Assembly (NCBI RefSeq): GCF_016862895.1
Contig: NZ_BONV01000015.1
Location: forward strand, 1-64,000
DNA length: 64,000 nucleotides
From: Planotetraspora kaengkrachanensis
Lineage (GTDB): Bacteria > Actinomycetota > Actinomycetes > Streptosporangiales > Streptosporangiaceae
Reading direction: 5' to 3'
The first letter of the stretch is position 1. Every line of letters starts with the position of its first letter. A program made the translations under genes and the position numbers. Of the stretch, positions 57,694 through 64,000 are shown piece by piece. Below the pieces are notes generated by a model that was not told where the DNA came from, did no database searches, and saw only the letters and a program-made list of their open reading frames with translations.

Positions 57694-59802
57694 TCAGTTG
57701 GTGGTGGCCAGCGCCAGGGGCATCACCGCGGGCGCGCCCGCGTGCCGGATCTGCGCCGCGGCCAGCGCCATGGTCCAGCCGGTGTCCACGCGGTCGTCGA
57801 CGAGGAGCACGGGCCCGCCCAGCTCGGCGATCCTGCCGCCCAGCTCGCGCGGCATCGCGAGGGTGTGCCGGATCGCGGCCACCCGCTGGGCGCTGTTGTA
57901 CTGACGGCCCGGGGAGCCGCTGCGATAACCCAGCTCGCCCAGGTAAGCCAGCCGTCCGATCCGCGCGATCCCCTCGCCGAGGCTGCGGACCAGTGTGGGA
58001 CGGGAGGCCGAGGGGACGCTCACGACGGCGACGGGGCGCTGCTCCCACTTCCACGACGTCAGCACCGCGACGACCGCGGAGAGCACCTCGTCCGGCACGG
58101 GGGCGTCGCCCGCGGCGAGTATCTCCCTGAGGCGGGTGCCCCAGCCGATGTCGGTCAGCCGGCCGAGGGCGCGCCCGGGATCGGCCGACAGGTCCGGCTT
58201 GATCCGCCCCTTGAGGTCGGCCAGCCCGGTCGGCCACTGACGTCGCGGCTCGATCTCGATCCCCGGCCGCGTGAGGCGGGCGCGGGCGGCCTCCACGGCC
58301 TCCTGCGCGATCTCCGCGGAACGGTGGGCGCCGGTGCAGTTGTCGCATCGGCCGCACGGGGTCGCGGCCTCGTCGTCCAGGTGGCGGCGGAGGAACTCCT
58401 CCCTGCAGTCGGCCGTCGTGATGTAGGCGAGCATGGCGTCCTGTTCCGCCTTGCGCTCCGCCGCTACGCGCGCGTAGCGGTCGGCGTCGTAGGTCCAGGA
58501 CTCGCCGGTCGCCTCCCAGCCGCCCTTGACCCGGCGGACCGCGCCGTCCACGTCGAGGACCTTGAGCATCATCTCCAAGCGGGTGCGGCTGAGGTCGACG
58601 CGCGTCTCCAGCGCGGCGGTCGACGTGATCTCCCCTGCCGCGAGCGTGTCCAGCGTGGCGCGGACCACCGGCTCGGGCGGGAACGCCAGCGAGCCGAAGT
58701 AGCTCCAGATCTCCTGGTCCTCGGTGCCGGGCAGGAGGATCACCTCGGCCTGCTCAACGCCGCGCCCCGCCCGGCCGACCTGCTGGTAGTACGCCACCGG
58801 TGACGCCGGGGCGCCCACGTGGACGACGAAGCCGAGGTCGGGCTTGTCGAACCCCATGCCGAGGGCCGAGGTGGCGACGAGCGCCTTGATCCTGTTGCCG
58901 AGCAGATCCTCCTCGGCGGCCAGCCGTTCGGCGGGCTCGGTCTGCCCGGTGTAGGCCGCGACCGGGTGCCCCTGCTCGCGCAGGTAGGCCGCGATCTCCT
59001 GGGCGGCCGCCACGGTCAGCGTGTAGACGATCCCCGAGCCGGGCAGCTCGTGGAGCGTCCGCGCCAGCCACGCGAGCCGCTGCTCGGCGCCGCGGAGCCG
59101 TACGACGCCGAGATGGAGGCTCTCCCGCTCCAGCGGACCCCGCAGGACCAGGACGTCGTCGAGCTCGGCCTCCTCCGGATCCGCGACGACGGCCAGTTGT
59201 TCGGCGACGTCACGGGTGACCCGCGCGTTGGCGGTCGCGGTGGTGGCGAGCACGGGGATGCCCGGCGGGAGCTCCGCGAGCAGCGTGCGGAGCCTGCGGT
59301 AGTCGGGGCGGAAGTCGTGCCCCCAGTCGGAGATGCAGTGGGCCTCGTCGATGACGACGAGGCCGGCGCTCTCGGCGAGCTCGGGGAGGACCTGGTCGCG
59401 GAACTCGGGGTTGTTCAGCCGTTCGGGGCTGACCAGGAGCACGTCGACCATGCCCTCTGCGACCTGTGCGTAGGTCTTCTCCCACTCTTCGGGGTTGGCC
59501 GAGTTGATGGTGGCCGCGTGGATGCCGGCCCGCTCCGCCGCGGCGATCTGGTTGCGCATGAGCGCGAGCAGCGGCGAGACGATGACCGTCGGGCCCTCGC
59601 CCAGCTCGCGCAGCAAGGCCGTCGCGATGAAGTAGACGGCGGACTTGCCCCAGCCCGTGCGCTGGACGACCAGTGCCCGTCGGCGGTCGACCACCAGGGC
59701 CTTGATCGCAGCCCACTGGTCGTCGCGCAGGCGCGCGCCCTCACCGGCCAGCGCCCGCAACCGCTCTTCGGCCTCTTCCCTCAGGGACTCCTCTTCGCTC
59801 AC
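57694..59802 (-). CDS. recQ: RecQ-family DNA helicase with phosphoribosyltransferase-like C terminus
   Basis: 702 residues from GTG 59800-59802. RecQ motifs in order: RDDQWAAIKALVVDRRRALV (0), QRTGWGKSAVYFIATALL (I), VIDEAHCISDWGHDFRPDYR (II), TTATANARVTRDVAEQL (III), GIVYTLTVAAAQEIAAYLRE (IV), ALVATSALGMGFDKPDLGFV (V) and YYQQVGRAGRG (VI). A RecQ zinc cluster (CREEFLRRHLDDEAATPCGR, then CDNC) follows. The last 100 residues contain VLLVDDRVDTGWTMALAAAQ, a PRPP-loop-like motif. It unwinds DNA 3'-5' in repair or recombination. The appended domain is a recurrent actinobacterial fusion. Confidence 0.94.
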   Translation of the reverse strand: MSEEESLREEAEERLRALAGEGARLRDDQWAAIKALVVDRRRALVVQRTGWGKSAVYFIATALLRELGEGPTVIVSPLLALMRNQIAAAERAGIHAATINSANPEEWEKTYAQVAEGMVDVLLVSPERLNNPEFRDQVLPELAESAGLVVIDEAHCISDWGHDFRPDYRRLRTLLAELPPGIPVLATTATANARVTRDVAEQLAVVADPEEAELDDVLVLRGPLERESLHLGVVRLRGAEQRLAWLARTLHELPGSGIVYTLTVAAAQEIAAYLREQGHPVAAYTGQTEPAERLAAEEDLLGNRIKALVATSALGMGFDKPDLGFVVHVGAPASPVAYYQQVGRAGRGVEQAEVILLPGTEDQEIWSYFGSLAFPPEPVVRATLDTLAAGEITSTAALETRVDLSRTRLEMMLKVLDVDGAVRRVKGGWEATGESWTYDADRYARVAAERKAEQDAMLAYITTADCREEFLRRHLDDEAATPCGRCDNCTGAHRSAEIAQEAVEAARARLTRPGIEIEPRRQWPTGLADLKGRIKPDLSADPGRALGRLTDIGWGTRLREILAAGDAPVPDEVLSAVVAVLTSWKWEQRPVAVVSVPSASRPTLVRSLGEGIARIGRLAYLGELGYRSGSPGRQYNSAQRVAAIRHTLAMPRELGGRIAELGGPVLLVDDRVDTGWTMALAAAQIRHAGAPAVMPLALATTN

Positions 59803-59912
59803 CCGGTCATTGGTACCAGGTTCAGGTGACGAACCGCCTCCGTACCCGAGGTCCCCGTCTGCGAGGGGCGTCCGCCGAATGGGCGAGATGTCATGGTTTG
59901 ATAAGCCCTGCT

Positions 59913-60488
59913 ATGGACGTCACCACGTGGTATCTCGAACAGACCGGCCCCGGCGACCTGCGCCCCGGCCGCCCGCCCTCCGATCCCGCCGAGATCGTCC
60001 GCGCGGAACACCCGAGCCCGGAGTTCAGCCGGTTCCTCTACACCGCGGTGGGCGGCGACTGGCAGTGGACCACGCGGCTGACCTGGACCTGGCGGCAGTG
60101 GATGGACTGGCTCAGCCGTCCCGGCCTCGAGACCTGGGTCGCCTGGTCACAGGGGACGCCCGCCGGATACGTGGAGCTCGCCGCCCAGGACGAGGGCTCG
60201 GTGGAGATCACCAACTTCGGGCTTCTGCCGTTCGCCATCGGGCGGGGCCTCGGCGGGCACCTGCTGGCAACCGGCGCCGCCCGCGCCTGGGACCTCGCCG
60301 ACCGCTGGCCCGGCCGCGAGAAGACGCGCCGCGTCTGGGTGCACACCTGCTCTCTGGACAGCCCGGCGGCCCTGGCCAACTACCAGGCCCGCGGCTTCCG
60401 GATCTACGACGACAAGCTGAACGTGCCCGGCGACGAGGACGAGGGCGTCACGCCGGGTCCGTGGCCGGGGGCGGGACCTCGCGGCTGA
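59913..60488 (+). CDS. GNAT-family N-acetyltransferase
   Basis: 191 residues from ATG 59913. The GNAT core is VEITNFGLLPFAIGRGLGGH (acetyl-CoA pyrophosphate loop, GRGLGGH). RRVWVHTCSLDSPAALANYQ then ARGFRIYDDKLNVPG follow as the beta5-alpha4 region. TTRLTWTWRQWMDWLSRPGL is a Trp-rich substrate-side insertion. The start has no clear ribosome site, and TGATAAG lies about 13 bases upstream of it, so the transcript may be leaderless. The substrate is unknown. Confidence 0.88.
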   Translation: MDVTTWYLEQTGPGDLRPGRPPSDPAEIVRAEHPSPEFSRFLYTAVGGDWQWTTRLTWTWRQWMDWLSRPGLETWVAWSQGTPAGYVELAAQDEGSVEITNFGLLPFAIGRGLGGHLLATGAARAWDLADRWPGREKTRRVWVHTCSLDSPAALANYQARGFRIYDDKLNVPGDEDEGVTPGPWPGAGPRG

Positions 60489-60610
60489 CGCCGTCCCGCA
60501 TGACCGCGACGCCCGGCGGGCGAACTCCGCCGGGCATCCGCTGAAACAATGCGCCCTCCGTCGGCGTCCCCCTCCGTGACACACCTGTCCGGAATACGAC
60601 GGAGCAACGC

Positions 60611-61193
60611 ATGGACGCCTTCGACGCCGACACGCAGTGGGCCGACCTCGACAGGGACGGGACCGAGGACACCCTGCTCGTCGACAACAACAGCGACGGA
60701 ATCGCCGACCAGCAGTTCACGGACGGCAACAGCGACGGCATCGCCGACTCCGTGCTGGACGACTACTCCGACACGTCGGGCTCCTCGGACTCGTCCGGCT
60801 CCTCCGACCTCGGACGCGGCGACCCTCACCCCGGTGGACGACTCGACGGACTACGCCGACTCCGCTCCCCTGTTCCCCGAGACGACGGCCGCCTACGTGC
60901 CGCCGGTGGGCGGCGGCATGGGCGGCTTCCTCGACAACCTCAACTCGCAGATGGCCGACGCGGGAACCGTCTACAGGTCGGCGCTCGACCCGAGCTCGGT
61001 CTCCGACGACGAGCTCGCCTCGGCCGAGGAGCGGATCGACAACGCGGCGCGGAACTCGAGTGTGCTCGAGGGCTACACCTACCAGGACCAGGTCTACAAC
61101 GACGTGATCCAGCACGACCGCGAGGTCCAGTGGTCGAACCAGGCGCACGAGGCGGAGACCGACGCCTGGATCGAGGCCGACCGCGCCGAGTGA
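60611..61193 (+). pseudogene. Acidic repeat protein gene with one frameshift
   Basis: ATG 60611 opens a frame with aspartate-rich repeats (DADTQWADLDRDGTEDTLLV, DNNSDGIADQQFTDGNSDGI, ADSVLDDYSD), resembling EF-hand or thrombospondin-type calcium loops. A Ser/Asp linker follows. Near 60812 the coding moves to another frame (SDAATLTPVDDSTDYADSAP, then GGGMGGFLDNLNSQMADAGT and RIDNAARNSSVLEGYTYQDQ), which ends at 61193. The 583-base span is not a multiple of three. There is no signal peptide. It is probably upstream in the same transcript as the GrpE-tailed membrane protein at 61249. It may be a true gene if the shift is a sequencing error. Confidence 0.65.
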
Positions 61194-61248
61194 GACCCGG
61201 GAGAGTCGCCTCCGGCCAGGACGGCCGGCCCCACAGGAGGAGAAGGGC

Positions 61249-62469
61249 ATGAACCCCACTCGACCCGGTCACCGTCACCGGCGAGGCCCCCGAGCGGCGG
61301 AGCCCGCGTCCCCGGCGATCAGCCGCCGGCGCATCGCGGCACCCGGCCTGTTGTTGATCATGGTCGTCCTCGCCGGATGCGGAGCGGGAGGGCAGGAGGC
61401 GGCGCCGGCCGGCCGCCCCGAGCCGCCGTCCGCCGTCACCACTCCCGTGGGGGCGGAGCCGTCCGTCAGCACGGCGGCCGCAGGCCGGGCACGGGACGGC
61501 CAGGCGGCCTCCCGTCAGGCACAGGACGACCCCGCGGCGGCGGGCGAGGCGACACAGCCCGACGGGACGCTGCGCCCGATCACCTCCCTCACCGCAGACG
61601 GGGCGGCCGCCCCGGTCGAGCCCCCTACGAGGACGCCCGACCCCCGGGTGACGGCCAAGACGACCGGCAAGCCGAAACAGGGTGCGGGCGGCGGGACCGC
61701 CACGCCCAGGACGTCCAAGAGTCCCGCGAAGGGCGGCGGGCAGACCAAGCAGAGCGCGAGCCCGCACCCGACCCCCACGGACAAGAAGACGACACCCGTG
61801 ACGATCCCGCCCACCACCGCCGCGCCGGTGGACGCCGAGGGCTCCTCGGGCGGCCGGCTGGTGGGCGGGCTCGCCCTCGTTCTGGTCGTCGGCGGAGTGG
61901 GCGCGGTCTTCGTCGCACGCGGACGACGGGCTCCGCAGACGGAGGCGTGGCCCCCGGGGGTGCCGGCCATGCAGCCGTCCCATTCCGGTGGACCGGCCTC
62001 CGCGCCGTCCGCACGGATCGCCGGCTTCCCCGCGGCGGCGTCCGTGGGAACGGCCACGTCCTCCTGGACGGCCGCAGCCGGCGGGACCGGCCATCTCACG
62101 GCGGCTCTGCGGGAGATCGCGGCCGGTGGGGTGAGCGACGCCCTGGCACAGCAGATCGACCGGCTGCTCGCCGCAGAGCCCGGCAGGGACGCACTGGTGG
62201 ACGCCTGCGTCCGGTTCAGGGACCAGCTCGGCGAGCGGCACCCCCTCCTGGCCGACCGCCTGCTCGACGCCCTGGGCCCCGCGGGAGTGCGGGAGATCGG
62301 GGCCGACGGTCAGCCCTTCGACGGGCGGGTGCACGAAGCGGTCGACGTCGTCCCGACGGCCGACCCCCGTCTCCATGACGTCGTCGCGAGCACCGAACGC
62401 CCCGGATACGTCGACGGCGACCGCGTCGTGCGCGTGCCGAGAGTGAGCGTCTACCGGCTGGAGCGCTGA
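61249..62469 (+). CDS. Membrane protein with disordered outer segment and GrpE-like C terminus
   Basis: 406 residues from ATG 61249 after AGGAGGAGAAG. Residues 32-46 (APGLLLIMVVLAGCGAG) form a signal segment with a lipobox-like LAGC. Residues 50-195 are Pro/Thr/Lys-rich and disordered. Residues 203-223 are a membrane helix (RLVGGLALVLVVGGVGAVFV). The last 125 residues are soluble: LTAALREIAAGGVSDALAQQ, DALVDACVRFRDQLGERHPL, then QPFDGRVHEAVDVVPTADPR and RPGYVDGDRVVRVPRVSVYR. This final part matches the beta-domain end of GrpE, the nucleotide-exchange factor of Hsp70. A fragment of an Hsp70-type gene lies 930 bases away. Confidence 0.78.
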   Translation: MNPTRPGHRHRRGPRAAEPASPAISRRRIAAPGLLLIMVVLAGCGAGGQEAAPAGRPEPPSAVTTPVGAEPSVSTAAAGRARDGQAASRQAQDDPAAAGEATQPDGTLRPITSLTADGAAAPVEPPTRTPDPRVTAKTTGKPKQGAGGGTATPRTSKSPAKGGGQTKQSASPHPTPTDKKTTPVTIPPTTAAPVDAEGSSGGRLVGGLALVLVVGGVGAVFVARGRRAPQTEAWPPGVPAMQPSHSGGPASAPSARIAGFPAAASVGTATSSWTAAAGGTGHLTAALREIAAGGVSDALAQQIDRLLAAEPGRDALVDACVRFRDQLGERHPLLADRLLDALGPAGVREIGADGQPFDGRVHEAVDVVPTADPRLHDVVASTERPGYVDGDRVVRVPRVSVYRLER

Positions 62470-62479
62470 CGTGCCCGCC

Positions 62480-63025
62480 TCACCGCGGCCCGAGCGTCTC
62501 CCGCAGCGCCTTGCGCGCCCGGAAGATCCAGACCCGTACGGTGTTGAGCGGGACCTGGAGCCCGGCCGCCGTCTGCTCGTAGGTGAGCCCGCCCGCCCAC
62601 AACAGCAGGGCCTCCTTGTGCGACGTGGGCAGCGCGGCCAGCGCGCGGCGCAGGTCGACCAGGCCCGCGACGGTCTCGTCGAAGCCGCTCTCCATGGCGG
62701 CGGGCTCCGCCGCCTCGGGGAACAGCAGGTCCTCCCGCGCCGCCCTGACCCGCCGCGCCACCGATCGGGCGGAGTTGCGCGCGATCACCATGACCCAGGC
62801 GGCGAACGGCGCGCGGCCCTCGAATCGGCCGAGGTTTCGCCACACGGCGATCTGGGTCTCCTGGATCGCGTCGAGTGCGTCCGCCCGGTTGTCCGTGAGG
62901 TGCAGGCACAGACCGAACGCCCTGCGCGCGACGGGGGCCCACAAACGCCGGAACGCCTCGGCGTCTCCTGCGCGCGCGGCCCCGAGAAGGACGTTCTCGT
63001 CGTCGCCGACTGTGGGGACGGACAC
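62480..63025 (-). CDS. ECF-type RNA polymerase sigma factor
   Basis: 181 residues from GTG 63023-63025, chosen because GGGGGAGG lies five bases upstream. Region 2: LGAARAGDAEAFRRLWAPVA, then LTDNRADALDAIQETQIAVW and FAAWVMVIARNSARSVARRV. Region 4: LVDLRRALAALPTSHKEALL, then LWAGGLTYEQTAAGLQVPLN and TVRVWIFRARKALRETLG. No anti-sigma gene adjoins it. It is convergent with the GrpE-tailed membrane protein (11-base gap) and divergent from a small acidic gene at 63100. That membrane protein might modulate it, but this is speculation. Confidence 0.9.
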   Translation of the reverse strand: MSVPTVGDDENVLLGAARAGDAEAFRRLWAPVARRAFGLCLHLTDNRADALDAIQETQIAVWRNLGRFEGRAPFAAWVMVIARNSARSVARRVRAAREDLLFPEAAEPAAMESGFDETVAGLVDLRRALAALPTSHKEALLLWAGGLTYEQTAAGLQVPLNTVRVWIFRARKALRETLGPR

Positions 63026-63099
63026 GCGACCTCCCCCGGTGCGGGAATCTGCCACGATGAGATCACGCGGAACGCCGTACCGGCAGGGGATGGGCGGGC

Positions 63100-63402
63100 A
63101 TGATATTCGACCGTAATCATGATCTCGACGGTGCGGAATCAATGGAGTTCCAGCGACTGCTTTACGACCCGGCCCTTTCTCCGACCGATGAAGAAAGCGC
63201 CGCAATGTTCTATGAAACCGTTAATTCACCCGACGACGGCCATTCCGATCTCGCCGAATATGATCGTTTCATTCCCGACCCCGGCGAGCCGGCGTACTGG
63301 GACCCCGGCACGGAGTTCTCGCACGACGAAGCCGCGGGCTGGGCCGACCACCATCACCCCCACGACGGCCACCGGCCGGGGGACGGAGACGGGGACGGAT
63401 GA
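63100..63402 (+). CDS. Small acidic protein, unknown function
   Basis: 100 residues from ATG 63100 after AGGGGATGG. It is acidic and hydrophilic: DRNHDLDGAESMEFQRLLYD, PALSPTDEESAAMFYETVNS and SDLAEYDRFIPDPGEPAYWD, then a His/Asp/Gly-rich tail (ADHHHPHDGHRPGDGDGDG) that could bind metal. The first half uses more A/T-ending codons than its neighbours, hinting at transfer. It is divergent from the sigma gene with a 74-base gap, so that sigma factor might act on its promoter. No family is recognised. Confidence 0.6.
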   Translation: MIFDRNHDLDGAESMEFQRLLYDPALSPTDEESAAMFYETVNSPDDGHSDLAEYDRFIPDPGEPAYWDPGTEFSHDEAAGWADHHHPHDGHRPGDGDGDG

Positions 63403-63685
63403 CGCCGGACCCCTGCGATCGGCTCAGAGAGTTGTGCGACGCCACGATCGCCAAGCGTCTTCTTGCCGACGTACCGCTTCGGGTTGCGCTCCACCCGCTC
63501 CGGATGGCGGCCATCGACCGCTGCGCCACCCGTCCGGCGACCAGCACGCCCTGTTCATTGAGCAGAATTGTGGACGGAATCCGCTTTTCTCCCCCGATTT
63601 CAAGAATTTCTATACGGTCGTCCGTCGCAATCGCCCCAGCGGAGAAACTCGTACCTAGATCGACTCCCAGGCACCACAAAGCCAT
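63403..63685 (-). pseudogene. N-terminal fragment of an Hsp70 (DnaK-like) gene, frameshifted
   Basis: ATG 63683-63685 after GGGGGAG opens with ALWCLGVDLGTSFSAGAIAT then DDRIEILEIGGEKRIPSTIL, LNEQGVLVAG. This is the phosphate-1 loop (DLGTSFS) and first subdomain of Hsp70 ATPases. From about 63534 the homology continues in another frame (RHPERVERNPKRYVGKKTLG, DRGVAQLSEPIAGVRRH). It stops being Hsp70-like near 63410, where the small acidic gene begins on the other strand. Over 400 residues of the usual protein are missing. It is a relic of an actinobacterial Hsp70-type protein. Confidence 0.75.
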
Positions 63686-64000
63686 TCGAGGCTCCCCCAC
63701 CCATATCGCGCGAGCACTGAGATGGATGGTCGCCCTTTTCCCTGGGGTTGGCAATGAATGGTGCTGAAATGATGTCCCGAACACGGAATGCGAGATCCGG
63801 CCCCGCGGGACATGCCTGACCTGTCCTGCCGCCGATGCGCGGACGCCGCCTCCCCGCCGATGCGCGGACCGCCGCCGGCGGGACGCCCGGCACGAGCGGT
63901 ACCAAATCGGGCAGGAACCATGGCCGAGTCGCGACCACGCCTGGACATCGGCACAATGTTCGATATGGCCCGACGGACGACCACACCCACACCGGACGAG
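63686..64000. other. Window end without a supported gene
   Basis: 315 bases. No motif or convincing ribosome site is visible. A plus-strand ATG at 63957 opens a frame that runs off the window and cannot be judged. Confidence 0.5.

Noticed and set aside
63957-64000. Start of a gene running off the right edge
   Set aside because: An ATG without ribosome site and only 14 codons visible; cannot be supported.

Overview
The window is high-GC DNA from a filamentous actinobacterium. Most likely this is Streptosporangiales (Nonomuraea, Streptosporangium or Microbispora type). The basis is strong G/C third-position bias, a homodimeric aceE, a fasR-fabD-fabH-acpP-fabF-accD locus followed by DUF3145, and DUF3052, DUF5998 and PucR-type families. 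The lineage is inferred from gene content, not from a marker phylogeny.

Bases 1-25,250 are accessory DNA stacked on the 3' side of an intact tRNA-Val(UAC) gene (25177-25248, minus strand). Copies of the tRNA 3' half lie at 286-337, 5144-5185 and, shorter, at 17069-17085. The remains of a tyrosine recombinase end just left of the first two copies, and phage-type arm repeats lie to the right of the second and third. I read this as successive integrative elements at one tRNA. Nested inside are three fragments of a tRNA-Pro(GGG) gene (8658, 13446, 16435) with their own arm repeats, two of them within 223-bp direct repeats that flank a STAND NTPase-TPR gene. Cargo consists of regulator-enzyme pairs (LysR with MFS exporter and NmrA protein; TetR with SDR; TetR with quinone oxidoreductase; AraC with NmrA protein), a broken VapBC-like pair, a secreted PAF-acetylhydrolase-like lipase, a pentapeptide-type repeat protein and a small immunity cluster including Imm1. 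Frameshifts and truncations are common.

Right of the tRNA the DNA looks like stable chromosome. It holds a ROK kinase, a zinc-ribbon protein, an AhpE peroxiredoxin, DUF3052, YjbQ and DUF1918 proteins, then aceE. Next come two WYL regulators around a secreted GH20 hexosaminidase, a PHP phosphoesterase, and a coupled trio resembling E. coli ygiB/ygiC plus yjfL. The fatty acid synthase II operon with its regulator FasR follows (39.4-45.6 kb). AceE supplies acetyl-CoA, AccD malonyl-CoA, and FabD/FabH/AcpP/FabF start and extend the chains.

From 46.5 to 51.0 kb lies the most intriguing module: a cytoplasmic subtilisin, an ECF sigma factor, a small protein and a TPR-CHAT protease, the last three translationally coupled. 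Then come a rhodanese, a type I phosphodiesterase, DUF5998, a GNAT/acyl-CoA-synthetase fusion, a PfkB kinase, RecQ with a phosphoribosyltransferase-like tail, and a GNAT enzyme. The right edge has a frameshifted acidic-repeat gene, a membrane protein with a GrpE-like tail, an ECF sigma factor and a fragment of an Hsp70 gene.
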